Shown here: piece after piece, positions 27,772 to 38,626 of the stretch | Numbering within the stretch: the stretch's first letter is position 1 | Layout: every line of letters begins with the position of its first letter | Assembly (NCBI RefSeq): GCF_900156165.1 | Contig: NZ_FTMY01000012.1 | Location: forward strand, 1-64,000 | Direction of reading: 5' to 3' | Length of the DNA: 64,000 nt | Source: Pseudacidovorax sp. RU35E | Lineage (GTDB): Bacteria > Pseudomonadota > Gammaproteobacteria > Burkholderiales > Burkholderiaceae_C | Notes under the pieces: model-generated | Told to the model about the DNA's origin: nothing | What the model saw: only the letters and a program-made list of their open reading frames with translations | Database searches by the model: none | Position numbers and translations under genes: made by a program

Positions 27772-29055
27772 ATGACCGCTTCCACTGCCCTCGCCCCGCA
27801 CTACCCCGTCGTCGTCATCGGCGGCGGCCAGGCCGGGCTGTCCACCAGCCACTACCTTCAGCAGGCCGGCATCGCGCACGTCGTGCTCGAAAAACACCGC
27901 ATCGGCCATGCCTGGCGCGACCAGCGCTGGGACAGCTTTTGCCTGGTCACGCCCAACTGGCAGTGCCGCCTGCCCGACTTTCCCTACAGCGGTCCGGACC
28001 CGAAGGGCTTCATGCTGCGCGACGAGATCGTGGCCTACCTGGAGGCCTTCGCCCGCAGGACGCGACCGCCGGTGATCGAGGGCGTGTCGGTGCGGTCCGT
28101 GCGGCGCCATGCCGACGGCGCACTCGAAGTGAGCACCACGCTCGGCACCTGCCTGGCCGACCATGTGGTGGTGGCCACCGGCGGCTACGACCTGCCCATC
28201 GTGCCCGCCTGCGCCCACAGCCTGCCGCCGGCCATCACCCAGCTGCATTCCGTGGACTACCGCAACCCGGCGCAATTGCCGCCCGGCGAGGTGCTGGTGG
28301 TGGGCTCCGGCCAGTCCGGCGTGCAGATCATGGAAGACCTGCACCTGGCAGGCCGCAAGGTGCACCTGGCGGTGGGCTCGGCGCCGCGCTCGCCGCGCGT
28401 GTACCGCGGCCGCGAATCCACCGAGTGGCTGCACGAGCTGGGCTTCTACAAGCTCACGGTGGACCGCCATCCGCTGGGCGACGAGGCCCGCCACAAGACC
28501 AACCACTACATGACCGGCCGCGACGGCGGCCACGAGATCGACCTGCGCCGCTTCGCGCTGGAAGGCGTGCGGCTGTACGGCACGCTGGCCGACATCCACG
28601 GTACGCAGGTGAGCTTCCGCCCCGACCTCACGCGCAATCTCGACGAGGCCGACGAGGTGTACTGCAACATCCGCCGCGACATCGATGCCTACATCGCCCA
28701 CAACGGCATCGAGGCGCCGGTGGAGCCGCCCTTCCAGAAGGCCTGGCAGCCCGATGCGGACCCGACGCTGCTCGATCTGCAGGCCGCCGGCATCACCAGC
28801 ATCGTGTGGGCCATCGGCTTCCGGCCCGACTACCGGTGGATCGACCTGCCCGTCTTCGACGGCCGCGGCCATCCACGCTTCCGCCGCGGCGTGACCGCAG
28901 AGCCGGGGCTTTATTTCGTCGGCCTGCCCTGGCTCAACACCTGGGGCTCCGGGCGCTTCCTGGGCGTGGCGGACGATGCGCAACACCTGGTCGAGGTGAT
29001 CGGCCAGCGCATCGCCGCGGCCAACCTTCCCGAGCCGCTCGCCGAAGTGGCCTGA
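27772..29055 (+). CDS. MSMEG_0569-family flavin-dependent oxidoreductase
   Basis: A 427-residue flavoprotein resembling flavin-containing (Baeyer-Villiger/FMO-like) monooxygenases. The FAD-binding motif is [17 protein letters not shown] near residue 15 and the NAD(P)-binding motif is [16 protein letters not shown] near residue 180. [17 protein letters not shown] matches the late ATG-like motif. A very strong AAGGAG ribosome site lies 6 bases before the ATG. It is the last gene of Nit1C and may oxidise the pathway's nitrogen compound. It meets the CMD protein gene tail-to-tail, 16 bp apart. Confidence 0.93.
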   Translation: MTASTALAPHYPVVVIGGGQAGLSTSHYLQQAGIAHVVLEKHRIGHAWRDQRWDSFCLVTPNWQCRLPDFPYSGPDPKGFMLRDEIVAYLEAFARRTRPPVIEGVSVRSVRRHADGALEVSTTLGTCLADHVVVATGGYDLPIVPACAHSLPPAITQLHSVDYRNPAQLPPGEVLVVGSGQSGVQIMEDLHLAGRKVHLAVGSAPRSPRVYRGRESTEWLHELGFYKLTVDRHPLGDEARHKTNHYMTGRDGGHEIDLRRFALEGVRLYGTLADIHGTQVSFRPDLTRNLDEADEVYCNIRRDIDAYIAHNGIEAPVEPPFQKAWQPDADPTLLDLQAAGITSIVWAIGFRPDYRWIDLPVFDGRGHPRFRRGVTAEPGLYFVGLPWLNTWGSGRFLGVADDAQHLVEVIGQRIAAANLPEPLAEVA

Positions 29056-29071
29056 CCGAGGTCGGGCCTCT

Positions 29072-30250
29072 TCAGCCCTCGCCGCCGTACACCGGCTCGC
29101 CCAGGTTGAGCATCAGCCGGTTGGCCCAGGCGAAGATGGCGATGGCGTGGACCAGGTCCAGGATCTCCAGGTCCGAGAGGCCCGCCGCGCGTAGCGGCGC
29201 AATGTCCTGGGCACCGAAGCCGGCCGGCGTGGCCGTGAGCGTGATGGAGGCCTGCACGATGGCCCGCTCGCGCGCATTGGTGCCCGCGCCCTGCGGTTCG
29301 TGGAAGACCTGCGCGATCACGTCGTTGCGCTTGGCCAGCTGCTCGAAGCGCTGGGCATGCACCGAGGCGCAGTACACGCAGCCGTTGATCCGGGACACCA
29401 CGGCGCTGGCCAGCTCACGCTCGGCCCGAGACAGTCCGCCGGGCGCATACATGATGGCGTTGAAGACGGTGGAGCGCTCCTGCAGGATGGCCGGCTGCTG
29501 CACCAGCAGCAGGTAGTAGTCGCTGGTCTTGGCCTTGGGATGGCTGGTCTCCAGCACCGCCGTCTGCTCGGGCGTGGCCTGGGCCAGATCCAGCACCGGC
29601 AGCCAGGCCCTCCAGCCCAGCGTCTCGCTGGTGAAGCCGTTGATCTGAAGCGGCTCGCCCGGCTTCGGCAGGTTGGCGGGGTGCACGAAGGGCGCGGCGT
29701 CCTCGGTGGTCGCGGGTGCGGCGGCCTGCGCATCGCCTGCGGCGGCCAGCGCCTGCAGGCCGGCCAGCACGCGCACCTGGTAGGCCACGTAGGCGATCAG
29801 TTGGGCCAACGCCACCACGGCCGGCGTGTCGATGCCGGCGGCGGGCAAGCGCAGCAGCGCGGCCTGGTCGCCCTCCACCGGTTTGTCGGCCAGGGCGATG
29901 GCGAAGCGCAGGATCTCGGACAGACGCGCGTCGTCGGCCGGGACGGCCTGGCCATCGAGCGCGGCCTGCTGGGCGGCGGTGGGCGTGCCCAGCGCCAGCA
30001 GCTGCGAGCGGTAATGTTCGGCCAGCACGGTCACGCCAGCACGGCGCGCGATCTCGTGCGCGGCCAGCAGGCGCTCGGCCAGGCTCAGGCCGGGCAGCGC
30101 CGGGTCGAACAGCCGCGCGTGGCTGCCCTGCGTGGCCGTGACCACCTTGTCGCGCTGGTGGCGCACGGCATGCAGCGGCGCGCCATCGGCCAGCGGCACC
30201 AGCGAATCGATCAGGTCGGGGATCACAGGAGTGGAAGCAGCAGAAGTCAT
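29072..30250 (-). CDS. Fused CMD-domain/alkylhydroperoxidase-like protein (Avi_7170 + Avi_7169 type)
   Basis: A 392-residue protein made of two AhpD/CMD-like halves. The first (to about residue 175) has AYVAYQVRVLAGLQAL and lacks cysteines. The second (about 195-392) has the redox motif CVYCASVH (C291, C294, H298). In other bacteria the two halves are separate genes beside a peptide-type ABC transporter; here they look joined through an Ala-rich linker. The C-terminal half probably has peroxidase or disulfide reductase activity. Last gene of the 39.7-29.1 kb operon; its start overlaps the acyl hydrolase stop (ATGA). Confidence 0.85.
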   Translation of the reverse strand: MTSAASTPVIPDLIDSLVPLADGAPLHAVRHQRDKVVTATQGSHARLFDPALPGLSLAERLLAAHEIARRAGVTVLAEHYRSQLLALGTPTAAQQAALDGQAVPADDARLSEILRFAIALADKPVEGDQAALLRLPAAGIDTPAVVALAQLIAYVAYQVRVLAGLQALAAAGDAQAAAPATTEDAAPFVHPANLPKPGEPLQINGFTSETLGWRAWLPVLDLAQATPEQTAVLETSHPKAKTSDYYLLLVQQPAILQERSTVFNAIMYAPGGLSRAERELASAVVSRINGCVYCASVHAQRFEQLAKRNDVIAQVFHEPQGAGTNARERAIVQASITLTATPAGFGAQDIAPLRAAGLSDLEILDLVHAIAIFAWANRLMLNLGEPVYGGEG

Positions 30251-31557
30251 GGCTTGGCCTTGGCCGCCGAAGTGGCCTGGTGGAGGAAGTCGCGCACGCC
30301 GGCCCAGGAGGCCTCATCGGCATGCGCATTGGCGGCGGGCGTGCCGCCGCTGGTGCTGAGCCGCCCCGACACCGGGTGGGCGTAGGCCAGCTGCGTGGTC
30401 GGCACGAAGGGGAAGACGATGGAATGGCCGGCGCCCTCGAAGTCGAGGTGCTCCACCGGCCACGGGTGGCCATGCGCGGCCAGGCGCTCGACCACCATGC
30501 GGCCATAGAGGCTCGACGGCCAAGAGCCATCGTCGGTGGCCGACAGCAGCATCACCGGCCCGCGGATGCGCTCGACAGGGATGCGGGCGCGCTCCACGGC
30601 CTCGGCATCTTGGAGCGCGGTGAGCAGCGCGTGGGCATGGCGACGGGGCTCGGGGCCTTCGTCCCAGGGCACCCAGGTCGCCGTGCGGTTGTGCTGCCAC
30701 AGGTGCGGCAGCGGCTGGCCGCGCCACCACCACGCAGGGCCGTTGCGGCTGTCGGGGCCGTTGGCCGGGTTGCAGGCGTTCTGTGCGCTGTGCACCACGG
30801 CGCCGGGCACGTAGCCGATGACGGCCGAAACCATCTCGGGCATCAGCGTGGCGAGCAGCAGCACCAGCTCGCCCCCGCGCGACTGGCCCGACAGCGCGAC
30901 GAAACCACCCGCGGGCTTCAGCTGCGCATGCATCCACTGCAGCGCCGTCTCGAAGTATTCGAGGTGCGTGTCGGAGATGTGGTCCGGCCGGCCGGGCGAC
31001 TTGAAGTAGCCCACGGCCAGGGCCGCGTAGCCGTGCGAGGCATAGAGCGCCGCCCGCGGCTCGTTGATGCCGCCGCCACTGCCGTTGAGCACCATCACCG
31101 CCGGATGCGGGCCCGGCCCGGGCGGCAGGAAGAGCGTCGCCGACAGGCCGTCGTCCCGCACCTCGCGGCGCGTCACGCCCTCAGCCATCAGCCGCTGCAC
31201 GAAGGCGGCCTGCCAGCGGCTGTCGTCGGCGCGTGTGAGCACCAGCTCGGTCGTGAGCGGCGCGGCGGGCTCGGCCGCGAAGACCTCGCGCGGCGCGCCG
31301 GGGCGCTCGGGCACCTGGGCCCAGACCAGGCCCATGGGCGAGACGCCCTCGTAGCTGCCGCCGGCCAGCGGCGCATCGCGGCCCAGGTCCACGGTGCCGT
31401 CGGCATCGGCGATCAGCTCGACCTGCGCCGTCCAGGCGATGCCCGGGCCGCGCACGGTACGGCTCTCGATGCGCACCCGCTCACCGGGCGCGAGCCCGTC
31501 GGCCGCGATGCGCCGCGGCACGTCGATCAGCGCATCGGCGGGCGTGACTTGCAGCAT
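30247..31557 (-). CDS. Acyl-CoA thioester hydrolase/BAAT-family protein
   Basis: A 436-residue protein with an N-terminal beta-sandwich (IDVPRRIAADGLAPGERVRI, YEGVSPMGLVWAQ) and a C-terminal alpha/beta hydrolase domain. The elbow is ALSGQSRGGELVLLL, with a Ser226 nucleophile where mammalian BAAT has Cys and thioesterases have Ser. Late Asp (LLSATDDGSWPS) and His (FEGAGHSIVFP) complete the triad. Thioester or amide hydrolysis is expected; the substrate is presumably what the adjoining importer brings in. Overlaps the CMD gene by ATGA and follows the binding protein by 10 bp. Confidence 0.88.
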   Translation of the reverse strand: MLQVTPADALIDVPRRIAADGLAPGERVRIESRTVRGPGIAWTAQVELIADADGTVDLGRDAPLAGGSYEGVSPMGLVWAQVPERPGAPREVFAAEPAAPLTTELVLTRADDSRWQAAFVQRLMAEGVTRREVRDDGLSATLFLPPGPGPHPAVMVLNGSGGGINEPRAALYASHGYAALAVGYFKSPGRPDHISDTHLEYFETALQWMHAQLKPAGGFVALSGQSRGGELVLLLATLMPEMVSAVIGYVPGAVVHSAQNACNPANGPDSRNGPAWWWRGQPLPHLWQHNRTATWVPWDEGPEPRRHAHALLTALQDAEAVERARIPVERIRGPVMLLSATDDGSWPSSLYGRMVVERLAAHGHPWPVEHLDFEGAGHSIVFPFVPTTQLAYAHPVSGRLSTSGGTPAANAHADEASWAGVRDFLHQATSAAKAKP

Positions 31558-31567
31558 CGGCTCAGCC

Positions 31568-33142
31568 TCAGTTGGTCTTGGTGACCTGCATGGCGGTGGT
31601 GCGGTCGCTCAGCAGCGGCACCACCTTCAGGCCCTTCTTCGCGGCCCAGATGTTCTGGTAGTGGAAGAGCGGGATGTGGCCCACGTCGTCCGTCACCAGC
31701 TTGGCCGCGTGGCGGAAGATGGCTTCGCGCCGGCGCGCGTCGAACTCGACGGTGGCGGCGTCCAGCGCCTTGTCCACGTTCTCGTTGCTGTAGCGGCCCC
31801 AGTTGTTGATGCCGCGGCCGCGCTTGGGGTCGTAGCTGGCCAGGGTCTGCAGCAGCCCGTAGCCGGCCTCGCCGGTGCCGTTGCCCCAGGCGATCACGCT
31901 GACGGCGTACTCGTTCTTGGAAGCGCGGCCGGAGTACACCGACCAGGGCACCACCTCCACCTTGGTCTTGACGCCGATGCGCGACCAGAACTGCGCCACG
32001 GCCTGCACCGTCTCGGGCGCCTGCGGGTAGCGGTCGCCGGGCACGTGGATGCTGATCTGGAAGCCCTGCGGATAGCCGGCCTCCGCCAGCAGCTTCTTCG
32101 CCTGCTCGGCGCTGTAGGGAATGTCCTTGACCTCGGGGTTGTAGCCGAAGCTGTTCTTGGGCATCCACTGGTTGGCCTCGGTCACGGTGCCCTGCAGCAC
32201 GCGGTCGACGATGGCCTTGCGGTTGATGCCCAGCGACAGCGCCTGCCGCACGCGCAGGTCGGTCAGCGGGTTCTTGTCGAGCACCTTGCCGGCGTTGTCG
32301 GTGATGAACTCGTTGGGGCCCTCGCGCAGCGTGGGCTGCAGCAGCAGCACGCGCAGGCCGGGGTAGGTGTAGACGCTGACCTTCGGATCCTTGCGCAGCT
32401 TCTCCACATCGGTGACGGCCACCTTGTCGATCACGTCCACGTCGCCCGCCAGCAGCGCCGCGGTGCGGGCCGCGCCGTTGTTGATGAAGCGGTAGGTCAC
32501 CTTGTCCCACTGCGGCTTGGGGCCCCAGTAGCCGGGGTTGCGCTCGAACACGGTGCGGTCGCCCGGCGTGTACGAGATGAACTTGTAGGGGCCGGTGCCC
32601 ACCACGGCCTTGCCGCTGTTGTAGTCCTCGGTGCGTGCCTTCTCGCCCACGTGCTTGCTCACGACGTAGATCGAGGCGATCTCCAGCGGCAGCATGGGGT
32701 TGGGCGTGCTGGTCTTGACGATCAGCGTGCCCGCGTCCTTGGCGGTGGCCGATTCGACCGAGCGCAGCGCGCCCGAGTACGAGGCGACGGAGCCCGGCAC
32801 GCTGCGCGCGCGCTGGAAGGAATACACGATGTCATCGGCCGACACGGGCGTGCCGTCCTGCCACTTGATGGCGGTGTTGATCTTGAATTCCCAGGTCTTG
32901 TCGTCCAGCGATTTCCAGCTGGAGGCCAGGCCCGGGTCCAGCTTGCCGCCATCGCGCGAGGTGACCAGGGAGTCCCAGAAATGCAGCGCCAGTGAGCGGT
33001 CGCCCGCATGGTTGTTGAGCTGCGGGTCCACCGACGAGACGGGGTCGGCGAAGCCGATGGCGAGGTTCTGCGCCGCGGCGCCGGCGGCGGCGATCAGGGC
33101 GGCGGCCGCAATGGCCGCGGTGCGCAGGGAATGGGGAGTCAT
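31568..33142 (-). CDS. ABC transporter substrate-binding protein, dipeptide/nickel family 5
   Basis: A 524-residue periplasmic binding protein of the DppA/OppA/NikA type. The signal peptide MTPHSLRTAAIAAAALIAAA ends near AGAAAQ. Mature features are IGFADPVSSVDPQLNNHAG, HFWDSLVTSRDGG, WEFKINTAIKWQDGTPVSADD and, later, LTDLRVRQALSLGINR. It resembles the KPN_01854-type binding proteins that occur beside CMD/AhpD proteins, consistent with this operon. The ligand need not be a peptide. Confidence 0.93.
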   Translation of the reverse strand: MTPHSLRTAAIAAAALIAAAGAAAQNLAIGFADPVSSVDPQLNNHAGDRSLALHFWDSLVTSRDGGKLDPGLASSWKSLDDKTWEFKINTAIKWQDGTPVSADDIVYSFQRARSVPGSVASYSGALRSVESATAKDAGTLIVKTSTPNPMLPLEIASIYVVSKHVGEKARTEDYNSGKAVVGTGPYKFISYTPGDRTVFERNPGYWGPKPQWDKVTYRFINNGAARTAALLAGDVDVIDKVAVTDVEKLRKDPKVSVYTYPGLRVLLLQPTLREGPNEFITDNAGKVLDKNPLTDLRVRQALSLGINRKAIVDRVLQGTVTEANQWMPKNSFGYNPEVKDIPYSAEQAKKLLAEAGYPQGFQISIHVPGDRYPQAPETVQAVAQFWSRIGVKTKVEVVPWSVYSGRASKNEYAVSVIAWGNGTGEAGYGLLQTLASYDPKRGRGINNWGRYSNENVDKALDAATVEFDARRREAIFRHAAKLVTDDVGHIPLFHYQNIWAAKKGLKVVPLLSDRTTAMQVTKTN

Positions 33143-33181
33143 GGCGATCCTTTCGTCAGGGAACAGCGGGAAGGGAGGCGA

Positions 33182-34221
<1,040 letters not shown>

Positions 34222-34225
<4 letters not shown>

Positions 34226-35214
34226 TCAGCGACTCCCGGATGGATGCACCGCGCCTGGTGTGCAGGCAGCTCGGCCCGCGGCGCAGCGAGGGCCGGCACG
34301 GCCGCTTGGCACTCTGGCGTGGCCCGCGGGCAGCGCGGCGCAAAGGCGCAGCCGGCGGGCAGCCGCGCCAGGTGCGGCGCCATGCCCGGGATCTGCTTCA
34401 GCCGCGCGCCGCGCCGGTTCGCGCTGGGCAGGCTGCCGATCAGGCCCTGGGTGTAGGGATGCTGCGGCCGGTCGAGCACGTCGTCCACCGCGCCGATCTC
34501 CACGATGCGGCCGGCGTACATGACGGCGATCGCATCGGCCAGGCCCGCCACCACCGACAGGTCGTGGCTGATCCAGATCATGGCGGTGCCGCTGTCCTTC
34601 ACCAGCTTCTGCATCTCCGACAGGATCTGCGCCTGGATGGTCACGTCCAGGGCCGTCGTCGGCTCGTCCGCGATGATCAGCGCCGGCTTGTGCAGGAGCG
34701 CGATGGCGATGGCCACCCGCTGGCGCATGCCGCCCGAGAGCTGGTGCGGATAGGCGCGCAGCCGCTCCTCGGGGCTGGGGATGCCCATCAGTGCCAGCGT
34801 CTCGGCCGCGTGGCGGCGGGCGGTGGCGGTGTCCACGGCGCGGTGGGCGCGCACGGCCTCGACCATCTGCACATCGATGCGCAGCACCGGGTTCAGGGTG
34901 GCCATCGGGTCCTGGAAGATCATGGCGATGCGGTCGCCGCGCAGCTGCCGCAAGGCTTTGGGCGGCAGCGTGCGCAGGTCCTGCCCCTGGAACAGCACCT
35001 CGCCGCCTTCGATGCGCCCGGGCGGATCGACCAGGCCCATGACCGAGAAGCCGGTCACCGACTTGCCCGAGCCCGATTCGCCCACCAGGCCCAGCACCTG
35101 GCCCCGACCCAGCGTGAAGGAGACGCCATCGACCACGGGCAGCACGCCGTCGCGGGTGTGGAAGCGGGTGCGCAGGTCGCGCAGTTCCAGCACGGGAGTG
35201 GCTTCGCCGCTCAT
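34222..35214 (-). CDS. ABC transporter ATP-binding protein (DppD/OppD type)
   Basis: A 330-residue ATPase. Walker A is [16 protein letters not shown], the signature is [19 protein letters not shown], Walker B is [17 protein letters not shown] and the switch is [11 protein letters not shown]. The C-terminus has [14 protein letters not shown], the partner cysteine motif. The ATG overlaps the DppC-type permease stop, so all transport genes appear coupled. Confidence 0.95.
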
Positions 35215-36134
35215 TTCTGCAACCTCGGATTCAGGACGTCGCGCAGCTGGTCGCCCACCAGGTTGATCGCGACGATGGTGGCCAGCAGCGCCAGGCCGGG
35301 GAACAGGCTGATCCAGTATTCGTTGGACAGCAGGTACTGGTAGCCGTTGGAGATGAGCAGGCCCAGCGAGGGCTCGGTGATCGGCACGCCCAGCCCCAGG
35401 AAGGAGAGGGTCGCCTCCAGCGTGATGGCCCGCGCCACCTGCAGCGCACCGATCACCAGCAGCGGCGGCAGGCAGTTGGGCAGCACATGGCCAACCAGGA
35501 TGCGCCAGGGCGGAATGCCCTGGCCGCGCGCCGCATCGACATACTCGCGCCGCGTCTCCACCAGCGCCTGGCCGCGGGCGGTGCGGGCGTAGTAAGCCCA
35601 TTCGAGCAGCACCAGCGTGAGCACGACGTTGGTGATGCCCTTGCCCAGGTAGGCCAGGATCATCAGCGCCATCAGGATGGTCGGAAAGGACAGCAGCAGG
35701 TCCACCAGCCGCATCAGCAGCGCATCGACCCGGCCGCCCGCATAGGCGGCCAGCAGGCCGACCAGCGTGCCCAGCACCGCGGCGATCACGGCCGAGCCCA
35801 CGCCCACGCCCAGGCTGATGCGCAGGCCGTAGACGATGGCCGAGTACAGGTCTCGGCCCTGGCCATCGGTGCCCAGCCAGTAGGTGTAGCCGCCCTCGCC
35901 GCGCGGCGAGCCCGGCGGCAGGCGGGCGTCGAGCACGTCCAGCTGCAACAGGTCGTACGGGTTCTGCGGCGTGATCCACGGTGCGGCCAGGGCCACCACG
36001 ACGACCACCGCCAGCATCAGCAGACCGGCGATGGCGACGCGCGACTGCAGGAAGTCGCTGCCCACGCGCCACCAGAAGCCGCGTTCGGGCTTCGGTGCGG
36101 CGGTGGACGAAGAAGAGGTCGGCAACGCGCTCAC
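35211..36134 (-). CDS. ABC transporter permease (DppC/OppC type)
   Basis: A 307-residue inner-membrane permease with about six transmembrane segments. The N-terminal cytoplasmic tail (MSALPTSSSSTAAPKPERG) leads into LLMLAVVVVVALAAPW, and ARTARGQALVETRREYVDAARGQG is the EAA loop that contacts the ATPases. The start is GTG at 36134, overlapping the upstream permease stop (GTGA). It forms the heterodimeric channel with the DppB-type permease. Confidence 0.94.
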   Translation of the reverse strand: MSALPTSSSSTAAPKPERGFWWRVGSDFLQSRVAIAGLLMLAVVVVVALAAPWITPQNPYDLLQLDVLDARLPPGSPRGEGGYTYWLGTDGQGRDLYSAIVYGLRISLGVGVGSAVIAAVLGTLVGLLAAYAGGRVDALLMRLVDLLLSFPTILMALMILAYLGKGITNVVLTLVLLEWAYYARTARGQALVETRREYVDAARGQGIPPWRILVGHVLPNCLPPLLVIGALQVARAITLEATLSFLGLGVPITEPSLGLLISNGYQYLLSNEYWISLFPGLALLATIVAINLVGDQLRDVLNPRLQK

Positions 36135-37105
36135 TTGGCGCCCTCCAGCCGCACGCGCGGATCGAGCAGGCGGTAGAGCACGTCCACCACCAGGTTGAGC
36201 GTCACGAAGATCACGACCACCACCATCAGGTAGGCGACCACCACGGGGCGGTCCAGCGAATTGATGCTGTCCAGGATCAGCTTGCCGGCCCCGGGCCAAG
36301 CAAAGATGGTCTCGGTGACCACCGCATAGGCGATGGTCGAGCCCAGCTCCAGGCCCAGCACCGTGACCAGCGGGATCAGCGTGTTGCGCAGCACGTGTAC
36401 ACCCACCACCCGCACCGGCGACAGGCCCTTGGCGCGCGCGAACTTCACGAAGTCCTGCGGCAGCACCTCGCGCACGCCGGCGCGCGTGAGCCGCAGCACC
36501 AGCGAGATCTTGAACAGCGCCAGGTTGAAGGCCGGCAGCAGCAGGTGCTGCAGCCCGTCGAGCGTGAGCCAGGACCATTCGATGCCGAACAGGCTGCGCG
36601 TCTCGCCGCGGCCACCGGCCGGCAGCCAGCCCAGCTGCACGCTGAACACCATGATCAGCATCAGCGCCACCCAGAAGGCCGGCAGCGAGAAGCCCACGAT
36701 GCTGGTGGCCATGATGGCGCGCGAGGCCGGATGCTCCGGCTTCATGCCCGCGAACAGCCCCAGCGGCACGCCGATGAGCACGGCCATCAGCAGCGCGGCC
36801 ACCGCCAGTTCCATCGTGGCCGGCAGCCGCGCCAGGATGATGCGGATGGCCTCGTCGTGGTAGACGAAGCTCTTGCCCAGCTGGCCCTGCACCGCGCCTT
36901 CGAGGAAGGACAGGTACTGGCGCCACAGCGGCTGGTCCAGCCCCAGGCGGGCGATGGCGGCGACCCGCTCGGCCTGGTTCATGTCGTCGCCGATCAGGAT
37001 GTCCACCGGGTTGCCGATGGCGTGCAGCCCGACGAAGACGATCAGCGTCATCGCCCACACGACCAGCAGCGCCTGGCCGAGCCGGCGCAACAGCCAACCC
37101 GTCAT
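36131..37105 (-). CDS. ABC transporter permease (DppB/OppB type)
   Basis: A 324-residue permease with the family start GWLLRRLGQALLVVWAMTLI, GNPVDILIGDDM and an EAA loop around REVLPQDFVKFARAKGL. About six hydrophobic segments are visible. The start overlaps the FAD oxidoreductase stop (ATGA), so the oxidoreductase is translated together with the importer. Confidence 0.94.
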   Translation of the reverse strand: MTGWLLRRLGQALLVVWAMTLIVFVGLHAIGNPVDILIGDDMNQAERVAAIARLGLDQPLWRQYLSFLEGAVQGQLGKSFVYHDEAIRIILARLPATMELAVAALLMAVLIGVPLGLFAGMKPEHPASRAIMATSIVGFSLPAFWVALMLIMVFSVQLGWLPAGGRGETRSLFGIEWSWLTLDGLQHLLLPAFNLALFKISLVLRLTRAGVREVLPQDFVKFARAKGLSPVRVVGVHVLRNTLIPLVTVLGLELGSTIAYAVVTETIFAWPGAGKLILDSINSLDRPVVVAYLMVVVVIFVTLNLVVDVLYRLLDPRVRLEGAK

Positions 37106-38613
37106 GACGCGGCCCCTTCGCGCGCCGGGGCAGCCTGCTCGTCATAGACCGGGAAGGTGGCCTCGGTCCATTCGTGGCCTTCGAGCTCGGGCTCGGCATA
37201 GCGCTGCATGGCGGCGTAATGCGCGTCGGCGTCCTCCACCATCAGCTGGCCGGCCAGACCGCGGGCCAGGCGCTGCGAGCCGTCGGTGATCTGCGGGATG
37301 TCGCCCGCACCGGCGCCCTGCGACAGCGCGGCGGCATAGTTGTAGCAATGGATGCGCTCCAGGCCCGGGCAGCTGCCGGGCTCGCGCGGCTGGAACTCGA
37401 ACAGGGGACCCAGGTCTGGCGAGTCGGACAGTTCCTCGTCGTCCTGACCCTCGGGCGCGGCGAAGCGGTCGCGCCACAGCCGCACATGGGGCTGCAGGCC
37501 GGCGAACTCGGGGCGCTGCGACCAGTCGATGCGAAAGCCTGTGCAGAAGATGACGAAGTCGGCCGCGAGCGGGCCCTTGGCCGTCTCGACCCGGATCACG
37601 CCATCGGGCCGCACCGTGGCGCCGGTGGCACCCGCGCCCAGGTGGAAATGCGCCTGGGCATGGCGCGACACCCGCAGCGTGCTGCCCTGCGGCGGCGGCA
37701 CCTGCTGCACGTTGAGGTAATGGCGGAAGCGCCACTTCCATTCGTCCGGCAGCATCCAGTAGCCGTGCGACATGCCGGGGCTGCCCGATCCCTTGCCCTT
37801 GTTGATGCGCGGCAGCTCGCGGCGGCGGATCAGCAGGTCGACGCGGGCGGCGCCGTTCTCCAGCGCGGTCGCCGCCGCGTCCATGGCCGAGGCGCCGCCG
37901 CCGATCACGGCCACGCGCTTGCCGCGCAGCATGGCGCCGTCCCAGGCATGCGAGGAATGCACCCAGCGCTCGCGCGGCAGGGCATGCGCCCAGTCCGGCA
38001 CCCACGGACCGCCCAGGCCGTCACGGCCGGTGGCGATGACCACGTGGCGCGCCAGCACGGTGTGGGCGCGATCGCCCTCGCCTTCGTCGACCAGATCCAG
38101 CTGCACCACGCCGTCGGCGCGCGGACGCACCGCCGCCACGCGCTGGCGGTTGCGCACGTCCAGCCGCAGCACCTGGCGGTACCAGCGCAGGTAATCCATC
38201 CATTGCAGGCGCGGGATCTTGTCGAGCGCACGCCAGGCGTCGAGGCCGAACTGCGACTCGAACCAGGCGCGGAAGGTCAGCGCCGGCAGGCCGAGCGCCG
38301 GGCCGGTCAGCTCCTTGGGCGAGCGCAGCGTCTCCATGCGCGCCGTGGTGGCCCAGGGCCCCTCGAAGCCGGCCGGCGACTGGTCGAACACCACCGCCTG
38401 CACGCCCAGGTGCTTGAGCGAGGCCGACAGCGTGAGCCCCGCCATGCCGCCGCCGATGACGGCCACGTCGATCACCGGCTGGCCGTCGTGCGCGCTGGGC
38501 GGCACCCAGTGCTTGGGCGGCAGGCCGAGCCAGAGCAGGTCCTGGCGCAGCCGCTGCTCCAGGTGGGGCAGGCCGGCCGGGGGCGTGAAGGCATCGGGGG
38601 CAGGCGAACTCAT
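37102..38613 (-). CDS. FAD/NAD(P)-binding oxidoreductase (flavin monooxygenase-like)
   Basis: A 503-residue soluble flavoprotein. The FAD motif IDVAVIGGGMAGLTLSASL lies near residue 50, and a second Rossmann motif, RVAVIGGGASAMDAAATAL, lies near residue 240. DFVIFCTGFRIDW is the late ATG-like motif. N-terminal extension and a C-terminal stretch of about 100 residues make it longer than simple oxidoreductases. It sits second in the operon, between LysR and the permeases, so it may oxidise the imported compound. Reaction unknown. Confidence 0.9.
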   Translation of the reverse strand: MSSPAPDAFTPPAGLPHLEQRLRQDLLWLGLPPKHWVPPSAHDGQPVIDVAVIGGGMAGLTLSASLKHLGVQAVVFDQSPAGFEGPWATTARMETLRSPKELTGPALGLPALTFRAWFESQFGLDAWRALDKIPRLQWMDYLRWYRQVLRLDVRNRQRVAAVRPRADGVVQLDLVDEGEGDRAHTVLARHVVIATGRDGLGGPWVPDWAHALPRERWVHSSHAWDGAMLRGKRVAVIGGGASAMDAAATALENGAARVDLLIRRRELPRINKGKGSGSPGMSHGYWMLPDEWKWRFRHYLNVQQVPPPQGSTLRVSRHAQAHFHLGAGATGATVRPDGVIRVETAKGPLAADFVIFCTGFRIDWSQRPEFAGLQPHVRLWRDRFAAPEGQDDEELSDSPDLGPLFEFQPREPGSCPGLERIHCYNYAAALSQGAGAGDIPQITDGSQRLARGLAGQLMVEDADAHYAAMQRYAEPELEGHEWTEATFPVYDEQAAPAREGAAS

Positions 38614-38626
38614 GGGGCGCTTTCAG

